Of a DNA stretch of 64,000 nt, positions 55,510 through 64,000 are shown piece by piece. Position 1 is the stretch's first letter, and each line of letters opens with the position of its first letter. The stretch covers positions 124,001 to 188,000 of the forward strand of contig SAAS01000003.1 in the NCBI GenBank assembly GCA_009929315.1. The letters run 5' to 3'. The position numbers and the translations under genes were made by a program. Below the pieces are notes generated by a model, which saw only the letters and a program-made list of their open reading frames with translations, made no database searches and was not told the DNA's origin. This DNA comes from Clostridia bacterium (GTDB lineage Bacteria > Bacillota > Clostridia > Oscillospirales > Oscillospiraceae).

Positions 55510-56631
55510 CTAATTCAGCTCTTGCGGCGAGGTCTGGGGCAGTTTTCGCTTTGCGCGAAGATTATGTACCAGAAGCAGACCGAAGTCCTTAATCAGCTCT
55601 CTGATGAACTTCTTCATTTGTGGGTCAACTTCTCTGAAGGCCGTGAATATCGCCGAAAAGTTTTTCCTCCACTCGGAGGTGATTTCGGAAAATGTTTTTG
55701 CGTCGCCTGCGTCAAGCACGCCGAAAAGCAGGTCGACGAATTTTTCGCGGTCCTCCGGGGAAAGCGAGCCAATCCAGTCCCTTATGGCTCGGTTGACGTA
55801 CTTGGCACCGTCGGAAACCTCCTCGGTAGTGGCAAAGCCGCTGTTTGAGATTTTCCACGAAAACGGGTCATGCTGCATAATTCCCATTCGGTTTGATTCA
55901 ACCACGGTGTACCTTTTATGCCCCTCGAGCAGCATGCCGATAAGTGAAAACTGAGGAATTGTTTTCCTGATTCGTGGTTCAATACTCTTATAGCCCTCGC
56001 AGTCGAGTATGCCCTCCCTAAAACCGGGACCGTCATGGTCATAGATGATTTCGATTCGATTCTGAACCGCTTCGGGCGCCGTAAAAGCTGAATATACGGC
56101 GAGATTTCCGCCTTTAGAGTGCCCGCCGAGTATCAGTCTGCCGGGAAGAAGCGCCGAAATCTCAAGCAGATACCAAAGCGCCCGCTCCTGTGAGGGTACG
56201 GGATAGACGAACGCCATGTTAAAATCTTCTTTCCAGCCTATAATAGTATCATCAGTCCCGCGATAAGCTATATAAACGCTACTATCGGGCAGAATAAAGG
56301 TGACGGCAGAAAACTGCTTTTCCTTCACGGCATCGTATTCGTTTATATAGCAAGTCATCTTAAGGTCCCGAAAACGGGGGCTCGCGGCAAGTGCAAAGAG
56401 TAGAGCACGGTTATTTTTCGGATCACGTGTTTCAATGAACATTGAGGTAAAATGCTCTGCTTTAAGGCAGTCGCCAATTGTGACATATTCAAGGTGCGCT
56501 GATATCCCGGGAACGAGTTCGTCAAAGCCGATGTAAGCAAACTGCGACAATACGAGGCTGTCCACAGGGCTGAAGGGATGGGCATCGAAGCCGCGAAATT
56601 CGGTTTCGGCGTATTCGATTATGCTTTTCAT
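55510..56631 (-). CDS. DUF2974 (Mbeg1-like) alpha/beta hydrolase
   Basis: A 373-residue cytosolic lipase-like protein. The nucleophile elbow GGHSKGG (about 167-173) is intact, with the strand FILPDSSVYIAYRGTDDTIIGWKEDF before it (residues about 112-137). Clostridial members of DUF2974 are common and uncharacterised; esterase or lipase activity is likely from the fold. The ATG follows GGGGGG-type sequence on the minus strand. It is transcribed alone. Confidence 0.85.
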   Translation of the reverse strand: MKSIIEYAETEFRGFDAHPFSPVDSLVLSQFAYIGFDELVPGISAHLEYVTIGDCLKAEHFTSMFIETRDPKNNRALLFALAASPRFRDLKMTCYINEYDAVKEKQFSAVTFILPDSSVYIAYRGTDDTIIGWKEDFNMAFVYPVPSQERALWYLLEISALLPGRLILGGHSKGGNLAVYSAFTAPEAVQNRIEIIYDHDGPGFREGILDCEGYKSIEPRIRKTIPQFSLIGMLLEGHKRYTVVESNRMGIMQHDPFSWKISNSGFATTEEVSDGAKYVNRAIRDWIGSLSPEDREKFVDLLFGVLDAGDAKTFSEITSEWRKNFSAIFTAFREVDPQMKKFIRELIKDFGLLLVHNLRAKRKLPQTSPQELN

Positions 56632-56723
56632 GTTTGTTCACCCCCCGGAGTTTATAACAAGATTGTAATCCGTTTTCAAAGATATTGCAAGCTGACAGTC
56701 TTAATCAAGGCTGCAAATTGGCA

Positions 56724-56752
56724 TTGACGAATACCGATTATAAAGGTAAAAT
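56724..56752 (+). promoter_or_regulatory. promoter of darA-holB-ricT
   Basis: TTGACG (56724-56729), 17-base spacer, TAAAAT (56747-56752). Confidence 0.7.
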
Positions 56753-56807
56753 AATCTGGGACATATAAAGTCGGTTAAGCGACAAATTAACACAGGGAGG
56801 CTCCGAA

Positions 56808-57122
56808 ATGAAACTACTTGTTGCGGTTACAAACAAAACGGACGCGCCCGTTGTAGCAAGCGCGCTGTCGATGTCGGGCTTTCATTCCACGGTTACGGAC
56901 AGCTACGGAGGCTTTCTTAAAAAGGAAAACGCCATCATTTTATCCGTAATCGATGATACCAAGGTGAACGCCGTTTTGAAAATTATTTCCGCCCATACGT
57001 CGGAAACTATAGAGAAAATTCCGTCCGATGCCCTTTTGGGGAGCTTTAAGCTGCCGTCTCAAATAAAAATCGGACGGGCGGTTGCTTTCGTGTTGGAAGT
57101 AGACCAGTTTGTTAAGCTATGA
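56808..57122 (+). CDS. darA: cyclic di-AMP receptor DarA (PII-like)
   Basis: A 104-residue trimeric PII-like protein that binds c-di-AMP. It opens MKLLVAVTNKTDAPVVASAL and has the SYGGFLKKENAIILSVIDD segment, where the usual family sequence is GGFLxxGNTT. It is the DUF970/PstA member normally found just before holB in Firmicutes, as here: its stop overlaps the holB ATG. A strong GGGAGGC site precedes the start. Confidence 0.93.
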   Translation: MKLLVAVTNKTDAPVVASALSMSGFHSTVTDSYGGFLKKENAIILSVIDDTKVNAVLKIISAHTSETIEKIPSDALLGSFKLPSQIKIGRAVAFVLEVDQFVKL

Positions 57123-57895
57123 TGAACGAGCAGCAAAGTCAGAATAACTCGCACGCCTTTATTATAGCTTCGCCTGATGTCGGACTGAGGGAGAAAAAGG
57201 CGCTCGAGCTTGCATGCCGCTTTATCTGCGAGGAGCGTGGAGCGGAGCCCTGTTTTCAGTGCCGAAGCTGCAGAAATGTGCTTTCGGGCTATCACCCCGA
57301 TATAATCGACATTTCCAGAAAGAGCGACGATAAGGGAAAGCTGAAGCGTGAAATTCAGGTTGATCAGATTCGACTCATGGCGGCGGACGCTTATATCCGC
57401 CCGACACAGTCGGATAAAAAGGTCTACCTCATAAAAGACGCTGGCTTCATGAACATCCCTGCACAGAACGCCGCTTTAAAAATACTGGAGGAACCTCCCG
57501 CTTACGCGGTTTTCATCCTGTGTGCCGACAGTGCGGAGACCCTGCTTCCCACAGTTCGCTCGCGCTGTACCCTGATTCGTGTTTCCGGGGAAAAGGCGGG
57601 AGCGGTAAGCGAGCTTGCCGAGGAGTACATAAAACTCGCAGCAAAGAAAAACCCTGCAAAGCTTTGTGCTTTTTTTGGAGCGCACGAGGCTCTTGATACC
57701 GAGAAGACAACCGCATTTGTTTCCGCTGTAAGGTTTTGCCTCAGCGGGTTTTTAAGTCTGAAAAAAAATTATAACGGTTTAACACGCGAGGACGCGTTTA
57801 GGCTTCTGTCCCTTTGCGACAGGGCGGAGGAGTATCTGCGCCTTAACGTCGGTGCAAAGCATATTTTGGGCATGCTTTGTGTGCTGACAGTTTGA
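57119..57895 (+). CDS. holB: DNA polymerase III subunit delta'
   Basis: This is the clamp-loader delta' subunit. The 258 residues contain the zinc module CFQCRSCRNVLSGYHPDI, IQVDQIRLM, the sensor IKDAGFMNIPAQNAALKILEEPP and VRSRC. It lacks a Walker A, as delta' subunits do. The N-terminal helix and C-terminal collar are short, so it is at the small end of the family. Operonic with darA and ricT. Confidence 0.94.
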   Translation: MMNEQQSQNNSHAFIIASPDVGLREKKALELACRFICEERGAEPCFQCRSCRNVLSGYHPDIIDISRKSDDKGKLKREIQVDQIRLMAADAYIRPTQSDKKVYLIKDAGFMNIPAQNAALKILEEPPAYAVFILCADSAETLLPTVRSRCTLIRVSGEKAGAVSELAEEYIKLAAKKNPAKLCAFFGAHEALDTEKTTAFVSAVRFCLSGFLSLKKNYNGLTREDAFRLLSLCDRAEEYLRLNVGAKHILGMLCVLTV

Positions 57896-57909
57896 AATGA
57901 GGAAATATT

Positions 57910-59160
57910 TTGGTAAAAGTAGTCAACGTAAAATTTAACAGCCACGGCAAGGCTTACTATTTCGATCCGCTTGAGCTTGAAGTCAATACGGGCGACAAGC
58001 TAATTGTCGAAACCTCAAAGGGTCTTGACATCGGAGAGTGTGCTTTCGGAGAACACTACGTTTTGGAAGACAGCATTGTTCCGCCGCTTCGTCCGGTTAT
58101 AAGAATAGCCACGCAGGAGGATCTCCGCGTGGCACAGCAGAATAAAGAGCGCGAAAAAGAGGCTTTTGCAATTTGTAAAGAGAAGATTCTCGCGCATGGA
58201 CTTGATATGAAGCTTGTCGATGTTGAGTGCGGCTTCGAGGGCAATAAAATCCTCTTTTTCTTTACGGCTGACGGCAGAGTGGATTTCCGCGATCTCGTCA
58301 AGGATCTGGCGGCCGTATTCAGAACTCGCATCGAGCTTCGCCAAATCGGCGTCCGCGACGAAACGAAAATGCTCGGCGGTCTGGGAATTTGCGGCAGACC
58401 CTATTGCTGCAGCCAGTTTTTGGACGATTTCCAGCCGGTATCAACTAAAATGGCTAAAACTCAGTCCATGTCGCTTAACCCCACAAAGATTTCGGGAAGC
58501 TGCGGCAGGCTCATGTGCTGCTTAAGGTATGAGCAGGACGCCTATGAGGATTTGATAAAGACCATACCGAAGGTCGGCGCTTTTGTTCAGACTCCCTCGG
58601 GCTATGGAAATGTAATTTCGACAAACGTGCTTCGCCAGAAGGTTAAGGTTCGTATTGATGAAAGCAACGAGCAGGAATTAAAGGTGCTCGATGCGAACCA
58701 GGTAGCAACCGTTCCGGGAGGAAGACCAAAGCCGGGGGAACCTCTTCCTCAGGTTCTGCAACCCGTAGCCAAAGCCGAGGAGGCGCCTGAGCCATCTTCG
58801 GATCCCTGGGCCGCTCCCTCGCTTTTTGCTGAGGATGCGCAGGGACTGACACAAAAAAGCGGTTGGGAAGAGGAAAAAGCTCCCGTTCAAAGTTCACAGG
58901 TAAAAATCGAAAACCGCAGACCCGAACAAAATAGACAAAGTCCCGCGAAAAACGGCGGAAAGCACTTTCAGCAGCACGGTGCGAAGCCGCCTTCCAAGCA
59001 AAGCGATGCTCAAACGCCGCAGGCTCAAAATCAACAGAAACAGGTCGGAGAGCAGGCGCTTTCGCAGGGTGAGAAGCCGAAGAACCAAAACCGCAACAAG
59101 AAACGTCATTACAACAGACCAAAACCTAAAAACGACGGCCAAAATAAGCAGGCTCAGTGA
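57910..59160 (+). CDS. ricT: PSP1 domain protein, RicT/YaaT-like, with a long basic tail
   Basis: In B. subtilis RicT is part of the Y-complex that acts with RNase Y in RNA maturation and sporulation. Residues 1 to about 270 match, with the two iron-sulfur cysteine clusters CGRPYCCSQFL and CGRLMCCLRYEQ. The last 140 residues are a low-complexity, Q/N/K/R/P-rich basic tail, longer than the usual form and possibly RNA-binding. The TTG start follows GAGGAA. It is the third gene of the darA operon, a common arrangement. Confidence 0.93.
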   Translation: MVKVVNVKFNSHGKAYYFDPLELEVNTGDKLIVETSKGLDIGECAFGEHYVLEDSIVPPLRPVIRIATQEDLRVAQQNKEREKEAFAICKEKILAHGLDMKLVDVECGFEGNKILFFFTADGRVDFRDLVKDLAAVFRTRIELRQIGVRDETKMLGGLGICGRPYCCSQFLDDFQPVSTKMAKTQSMSLNPTKISGSCGRLMCCLRYEQDAYEDLIKTIPKVGAFVQTPSGYGNVISTNVLRQKVKVRIDESNEQELKVLDANQVATVPGGRPKPGEPLPQVLQPVAKAEEAPEPSSDPWAAPSLFAEDAQGLTQKSGWEEEKAPVQSSQVKIENRRPEQNRQSPAKNGGKHFQQHGAKPPSKQSDAQTPQAQNQQKQVGEQALSQGEKPKNQNRNKKRHYNRPKPKNDGQNKQAQ

Positions 59161-59166
59161 TAAATA

Positions 59167-59208
59167 AAGACCCCGCGAACTTCTTCAAGATGTTCGCGGG
59201 GTCTTGTT
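59167..59208. terminator. terminator between ricT and the fakA-like gene
   Basis: A 14-bp perfect stem (59167-59180 with 59192-59205) followed by GTTATTGTTTT. Confidence 0.82.
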
Positions 59209-59237
59209 ATTGTTTTATACGCAGCGTGTGACTGAGC

Positions 59238-60872
59238 CTATTCCGCCGAAATCATGTAGTAATAAACCGGCTGACCGCCGTTTATAATGCTCATTTCCGC
59301 GGAGGGAAGTTCGTTTGACAGAAGCTCGCCGACTGCCTCTGCATCCCCGGCGCTCACATCCTCACCATAATATACGGTGAGAAATTCGGGAGCAAGCTCT
59401 TTCAGCTTTTCGGAGAGCTTTAAAATTAAATCGTCAATGCTTTGACTGCTGCCGAGAAGCGCACCGTCCAAGAGTCCGAGATATTCGCCGGATTTAATTT
59501 CATAGCCGTCGAAATCAGAATCTCTCGCGGCGTAGGTAATAAGAGCCGTGTGGACACTTTTCATCGCTTCACGGGCGGCTTCGGCTATTTCTTCCTCAGT
59601 TTGAGTAAAGGTGTCCATTGCGAGCATCGCGGATACGCCCTGCGGAATGGTGGTTGTAGGAATTATAACAACGCGCTTTTCCGTGAGAGGTACGCATTGC
59701 TCGGCTGCCATAATAATGTTTTTGTTGTTGGGGAAAACAAAAACCACTGCGGCCGGAGTAGCCTCGATTGCATTTAAAATATCCTCGGTTGACGGATTCA
59801 TGGTCTGACCGCCGGTGACGATTCTATCCGCCCCGAGCTCTGTGAAGAGACTTGCCATTCCTTCTCCCGCACAGACTACAACCGAGCCGAATTCTTTTTC
59901 AGGCTGCGAAACCTCGGGCTCCGCGCCAGCGGCTGCAACAAGCTCATCGTGCTGAAAGCGCATATTCTCAATCTTGGCAAGCTCAAGTGTTCCGTATTTC
60001 TGAGACTCGGTCAGAGCGTCGCCCGGAATGTTCGTGTGGACATGGACTTTAAAGATTTCGTCACTTTCTGAAATGACAAGACTGTCACCGATGCTGTCGA
60101 GATAAGCGCGTAGCTTATCCAGCGGCTTGTCGCTGTCCGTTTTGCGAATGATATAAACGGTGTCAAAAGCGAAGGTTATATCTCCTGTGTCAAAATTCGC
60201 AAAGTCTGCCTGTTCATTTATCTCGGAAGCGCTTAAATCGTATGAATCGGGGCTTACCTCACCCCGAAGGCTTGCAAGCATGGCCTCCAGTATCACAACA
60301 TAGCCCTTGCCTCCGGCATCCACTACTCCTGCCTTTTTCAGCACGGGATTCTGGTTGACCGTCTGAGTGAGAGCTTCTCTGGCTGATTCGAGCGCACAGG
60401 ACAAAAGAAGCTCAATATCGGTGCCTGTTTCGGCAAAATCCGCGGCAGCGGCGGCAGAAACGCGCGATACTGTTAAAATTGTTCCCTCCGCAGGCTTCAT
60501 AACCGCGTTGTAGGCGGCTTCAACGCCCTCGTTCAAAGCGAGCGCAAAATCGTATGCGTCACAGGTTTCCTTGCCCTTTAAAACCTTGGCAAGGCCTCGG
60601 AATAAAAGGGAGAGGATAACACCCGAATTTCCGCGAGCGCCGCGAAGCAGCGCGTCAGCCGCACATTTGGCGACGTCGCCGACACTGCTCGGCCTTTTGC
60701 GAATCAGTTCGGCGGCACCTGCCCCCATGGTCATACTCATATTTGTACCCGTATCTCCATCGGGAACGGGAAAAACGTTTAGTTCGTTAATAGGCTGCTT
60801 ATTGACTTCCAAAGCAGCGGCAGCGCAAAGCAGCATATCTGTAAATAATGCACTGTCAATCGTTTCTCTCAA
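59238..60872 (-). CDS. fakA: DAK2/DegV-associated kinase protein (FakA/YloV family)
   Basis: A 544-residue protein that in Staphylococcus is the ATP-binding part of fatty acid kinase, phosphorylating FakB-bound fatty acids. The N-terminal DAK2 domain has VPDGDTGTNMSMTM (about 36-49) and LRGARGNSGVILS; the FakA middle and C-terminal domains follow (HVHTNIPGDAL, and VVIIPTTTIPQGVSAMLAMD). No FakB gene lies in the window. It is transcribed with the Asp23 gene, as yloU-yloV in Bacillus. Confidence 0.92.
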   Translation of the reverse strand: MRETIDSALFTDMLLCAAAALEVNKQPINELNVFPVPDGDTGTNMSMTMGAGAAELIRKRPSSVGDVAKCAADALLRGARGNSGVILSLLFRGLAKVLKGKETCDAYDFALALNEGVEAAYNAVMKPAEGTILTVSRVSAAAAADFAETGTDIELLLSCALESAREALTQTVNQNPVLKKAGVVDAGGKGYVVILEAMLASLRGEVSPDSYDLSASEINEQADFANFDTGDITFAFDTVYIIRKTDSDKPLDKLRAYLDSIGDSLVISESDEIFKVHVHTNIPGDALTESQKYGTLELAKIENMRFQHDELVAAAGAEPEVSQPEKEFGSVVVCAGEGMASLFTELGADRIVTGGQTMNPSTEDILNAIEATPAAVVFVFPNNKNIIMAAEQCVPLTEKRVVIIPTTTIPQGVSAMLAMDTFTQTEEEIAEAAREAMKSVHTALITYAARDSDFDGYEIKSGEYLGLLDGALLGSSQSIDDLILKLSEKLKELAPEFLTVYYGEDVSAGDAEAVGELLSNELPSAEMSIINGGQPVYYYMISAE

Positions 60873-60937
60873 AACTTAAACACCTCCGGGATAGAAAATG
60901 ACGGGGCTGAGCCCGATTTCCGTAAAATTCGGGTTTT

Positions 60938-61291
60938 TCAGCTAATCTGCATTGAGTCAACAAAAACATCGACGTTTTTGACAGGGACTCCGGTTGCCTT
61001 GGAGACCTTGTAGCTGACTTCATTCATAATGCTTCCCGCAAGAACTTTAATATTAACACCGTGGTCAACCACGATGTGCAGGGAAATAGAAACGCTGCCG
61101 TCATCATTAAAGCTGACACCGACACCCTTAGACATCGACTCTCTTCGGAGCAGATGAACAAGTCCGTCGGTTTTTGAGCGTGCGCCCATACCTTTAACAC
61201 CAAAGCAATTTGTTGCAGCATCACCTGCGATGTTCATAAATACATCGCTGGTAATACTAATCATACCAAGTTCGTTTTCGATTTTCACCAT
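60938..61291 (-). CDS. Asp23/Gls24 family protein (YloU-like)
   Basis: A 117-residue alkaline-shock-type protein: ISITSDVFMNIAGDAATNCFGVKGM at the start and the domain's SISLHIVVDHGVNIKVLAGSIMNEV-type core and FVDSM end. Its role is not known, but it is almost always paired with the fakA-like gene. It lies first in the operon; the start has AAAGGGG upstream on the minus strand. Confidence 0.92.
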   Translation of the reverse strand: MVKIENELGMISITSDVFMNIAGDAATNCFGVKGMGARSKTDGLVHLLRRESMSKGVGVSFNDDGSVSISLHIVVDHGVNIKVLAGSIMNEVSYKVSKATGVPVKNVDVFVDSMQIS

Positions 61292-61531
61292 GATGTCGGC
61301 CCCTTTCTTTTAACGTAATACCCCTGCCATCACACAGAGGAAGAAATCGGCTTAAATTACAATTTACTGATTCGCTAGATTTTGATTATAACCCGAAAGA
61401 AGTAAAAGCACAAGGAAAAAATTCAATACCACACTTTGAGCACGTCAAGAGAATTTCTGACCTTTGTCGGAATATACTACTCTCAGTGGTTTTTTAGCAA
61501 TTTACTCATCGGACAAAAAAGGAGTTTTGAA
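61292..61531. other. divergent intergenic region between asp23 and nifJ
   Basis: About 240 AT-rich bases. A TATACT (61473-61478) could be a -10 for nifJ, but I found no convincing -35. rpmB, often divergent from the asp23 gene in Firmicutes, is not here. Confidence 0.4.
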
Positions 61532-64000
61532 ATGTCAAGGAAACTAAAGACTATGGATGGCAACAACGCGGCAGCTTATGTATCCTATGCGTTTTCGGAG
61601 GTCGCCGCAATTTACCCGATTACGCCCTCCTCCGCTATGGCGGAATACGCCGATAAATGGGCGGCAGTGGGTCAGAAGAATATATTCGGGCAGGCTGTAA
61701 ATGTGGTTGAAATGCAGTCCGAGGGCGGCGCGGCCGGCGCGGTTCACGGGAGCCTCTTGGCGGGGGCGCTAACCACTACCTATACGGCTTCGCAGGGGCT
61801 GCTGCTCATGATTCCGAATATGTATAAAATGGCGGGTGAAATGCTCCCCTGCGTAATCCATGTGAGCGCACGGACAATCGCCACGCACGCCCTTTCCATT
61901 TTTGGCGACCACTCAGATATTTATGCCTGCCGCCAGACGGGTTATGCCATGCTTTGCTCAAACAGTCCTCAGGAGGCAATGGATTTAGGCGCGGTTGCCC
62001 ACCTTGCCGCAATCCGCGGAAGCCTTCCTTTCCTGCATTTCTTTGACGGGTTCCGCACTTCCCACGAGATGCAGAAGATTGAGGTCTGGGATTACGACTC
62101 TCTTGCGGAAATGACTGATTTTAACGCGATTGCCGCTTTCCGCGCCCGCGCAAGCAGTCCGGCAAGGCCTACGACACGCGGCACGGCGCAAAACGGCGAC
62201 ATTTTCTTCCAGATCCGTGAGGCCGCTAACAAAAAATACGAGGAGATTTGCGGAGTTGTCGCCGGCTATATGAACGAGGTCAATTCACGCGTCGGCACAG
62301 ATTACAGACCCTTCAATTATTACGGCGCCCCCGACGCGGCGCATGTAATCATTGCCATGGGCAGTGTTTGCGAGGCGGCGCAGGAGGTCGTGGATTACCT
62401 GAGTGCAAAGGGTGAAAAGGTAGGACTGATCAAGGTTCATCTTTACCGACCCTTCTGTTCGGATTACCTTATTGACGCGATTCCCGACACGGTAAAAGTT
62501 ATAGGCGTGCTTGACCGCACAAAGGAGCCGGGAGCTCCGGGGGAGCCGCTTTACCTCGACGTTGTCAGCTCTCTAGCAGGAACAAAGCTTCATAACATAC
62601 CCGTTTACGGCGGGCGGTACGGTCTTTCCTCAAAGGATGTCGGACCGGGTGCGATTATCTCTGCTTTCCGAAATATTCAGGCGAAAACGCCGAAAAACAG
62701 CTTTACCCTCGGCATTGTTGACGACGTAACATGGCGCTCGATTCCTATTACCGAGGATCCCGACACAACGCCTGCGGACATTATTTCCTGCAAGTTCTGG
62801 GGGCTCGGCTCCGACGGCACAGTCGGCGCAAATAAAAACAGCATAAAAATCATAGGTGATCACACCGATTTGAATGTTCAGGCCTATTTTCAGTACGACT
62901 CGAAAAAGTCCGGCGGACTAACCATCAGCCACCTTCGTTTCGGAAAAAGCGCTATAAAATCCACTTACTATGTTTCAAAGGCAAACTTCGTCGCCTGCCA
63001 TAACCCGTCCTTCCTTGACAGATACGCCATGGCACTTGACGTTAAGCCCGACGGTGTTTTTCTGATTAACTGCGCCTATAATGCAGCAGAGCTTTCAAAG
63101 CATCTGAGCGCCGCGGCGAAGAAATATATCTATGATAATAAGGTTCATGTTTTTACGGTTGACGCGATTAAGATAGCCCATGAAATTGGGCTTGGCAATA
63201 AAACAAACGCCATACTGCAGGCGGCGTTCTTTAAGCTGGCAAACATTTTGCCCGAGGAGGAAGCCGTTAAATATATGAAGGAGTCAATCCTCGTAAGCTA
63301 CGGGCGCAAGGGCGAGCAGATTGTCAATATGAACCTGCGCGCTGTTGACGCGGGTATTGAGATGGTGAAGGAGCTTACGGTTCCTGACGAATGGGCAAGG
63401 CCGGAAGCCGACGAAGTAAAGCCCGCGCCTCAGGGAGGCTTTGAGCACGCGCTGGATTTTGTGAACAATATACTGCTGCCCGTTAACGAGCTTCGCGGCG
63501 ACGCTCTTCCTGTTTCCGCTTTCATGGGAATTGCGGACGGCACGGTTCCCTGCGGAACCTCTGCTTTTGAAAAACGCTGCATAGCCCAAGAGGTTCCAAA
63601 ATGGATTCCGGAAAACTGTATTCAATGCAACCAGTGCTCCTTTGTTTGCCCGCACGCGGTTATACGTCCCTTTGTTTTCTCCGCCGAGGAGCTGAAAAGT
63701 GCTCCCGAGGGTACAAAAACTGTTCAGATGAAGGGCAAGGGCTGTGAGGACTTTAAGTACGCGATTATCCCAAGCGTGATGGACTGCACGGGCTGCGGAA
63801 GCTGTGTAAACGTCTGCCCCGCGAAGGACAAGGCGATTAAAATGGTTCCTCTGAAGGAAAGACTTTCCGAGCAGGAGCTATACGACTATGCGTATAAAAG
63901 TGTGTCCTCAAAAGAGCTGCCCTTTGCCGAGAATACCGTTAAGGGCAGCCAGTTCAAAACTCCGCTGCTTGAGTTCTCGGGCGCCTGCGCAGGCTGCGGA
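61532..64000 (+). CDS. nifJ: pyruvate:ferredoxin oxidoreductase (partial, 3' end beyond window)
   Basis: It oxidises pyruvate to acetyl-CoA and CO2, passing electrons to ferredoxin, the central step of clostridial energy metabolism. The visible 823 residues run through the N-terminal pyruvate-binding domain (AAIYPITPSSAMAEYADKW), the CoA-binding region, two 4Fe-4S clusters (CIQCNQCSFVCPHAV at about 696, CTGCGSCVNVCPA at about 751) and reach GACAGCG, the start of the TPP domain. No stop or frameshift is present. The ATG follows AAAAGGAG. The rest, about 350 residues, lies past the window edge. Confidence 0.96.
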   Translation, partial: MSRKLKTMDGNNAAAYVSYAFSEVAAIYPITPSSAMAEYADKWAAVGQKNIFGQAVNVVEMQSEGGAAGAVHGSLLAGALTTTYTASQGLLLMIPNMYKMAGEMLPCVIHVSARTIATHALSIFGDHSDIYACRQTGYAMLCSNSPQEAMDLGAVAHLAAIRGSLPFLHFFDGFRTSHEMQKIEVWDYDSLAEMTDFNAIAAFRARASSPARPTTRGTAQNGDIFFQIREAANKKYEEICGVVAGYMNEVNSRVGTDYRPFNYYGAPDAAHVIIAMGSVCEAAQEVVDYLSAKGEKVGLIKVHLYRPFCSDYLIDAIPDTVKVIGVLDRTKEPGAPGEPLYLDVVSSLAGTKLHNIPVYGGRYGLSSKDVGPGAIISAFRNIQAKTPKNSFTLGIVDDVTWRSIPITEDPDTTPADIISCKFWGLGSDGTVGANKNSIKIIGDHTDLNVQAYFQYDSKKSGGLTISHLRFGKSAIKSTYYVSKANFVACHNPSFLDRYAMALDVKPDGVFLINCAYNAAELSKHLSAAAKKYIYDNKVHVFTVDAIKIAHEIGLGNKTNAILQAAFFKLANILPEEEAVKYMKESILVSYGRKGEQIVNMNLRAVDAGIEMVKELTVPDEWARPEADEVKPAPQGGFEHALDFVNNILLPVNELRGDALPVSAFMGIADGTVPCGTSAFEKRCIAQEVPKWIPENCIQCNQCSFVCPHAVIRPFVFSAEELKSAPEGTKTVQMKGKGCEDFKYAIIPSVMDCTGCGSCVNVCPAKDKAIKMVPLKERLSEQELYDYAYKSVSSKELPFAENTVKGSQFKTPLLEFSGACAGCG

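Overview
The window reads as a contiguous chromosomal segment of an anaerobic, spore-forming Gram-positive bacterium, most likely a member of the Clostridia close to Oscillospiraceae/Ruminococcaceae. This is inferred from gene content, not from a database comparison. The evidence is a V-type ATPase, pyruvate:ferredoxin oxidoreductase, LL-diaminopimelate aminotransferase (dapL), MurT/GatD lipid II amidation, a YunB sporulation protein, RNase J, RNase M5, a T-box, a DarA-type c-di-AMP receptor, and ribosome binding sites of the GGAGG type throughout. Gene density is high and most genes are housekeeping. I see no phage, transposon, rRNA or CRISPR array.

Layout. 1-2134: end of a V-ATPase operon (probable subunit A tail, B, D). 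2153-6600 (minus): folD and an fchA-like cyclohydrolase, then a cobalt/nickel ECF transporter (cbiM with a PDGLE tail, cbiQ, cbiO). 6840-7420: an isolated, apparently strongly expressed 72-residue protein with its own promoter, structured leader and two terminators. 7556-9655: a YtrA/GntR regulator with its operator and an ABC exporter. 9675-11212 (minus): alanine aminotransferase alaA under a T-box. 11312-13088 (minus): thioesterase, radical SAM protein, YbaK. 13242-15779: argG and phosphofructokinase, each with its own promoter and terminator. 15799-18172 (minus): a two-gene cassette of an EcoRI-family adenine methylase and a DUF262-HNH nuclease. This is the one accessory, defence-like locus. 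18295-28191: HD protein, MATE pump, alaS, HIT protein, comEC, holA, rnmV, nrdR. 28192-29246 (minus): DUF421/DUF4363 pair. 29340-34340: dapF, dapL, glmS, D,D-carboxypeptidase. 34323-37840 (minus): SpoVB-like flippase, recG. 38030-39572: lipoprotein, tRNA-Gly(CCC), PAP2-type enzyme. 39587-49363 (minus): gatD, murT, ligA, yunB, a PLP enzyme, two M42 peptidases, murD. 49485-53020: rpe, recR and RNase J, the first and last with long structured leaders. 53049-54032 (minus): an orphan membrane protein. 54177-55477: dipeptidase and an ArsC-like protein. 55510-56631 (minus): DUF2974 hydrolase. 56724-59208: darA, holB, ricT. 59238-61291 (minus): fakA-like and Asp23 proteins. 61532-64000: nifJ, cut by the window edge.

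How the genes fit together. Several support cell-wall synthesis (dapF, dapL, glmS, murD, murT/gatD, the D,D-carboxypeptidase, the SpoVB-like flippase) and several DNA replication or repair (holA, holB, ligA, recG, recR, comEC, nrdR). FolD and the FchA-like protein seem to divide the two folate reactions between them, because FolD lacks two cyclohydrolase residues. The most interesting items are the methylase/DUF262-HNH pair, the folD/fchA split, the leader RNAs before rpe and RNase J, and the small orphan gene at 7078.
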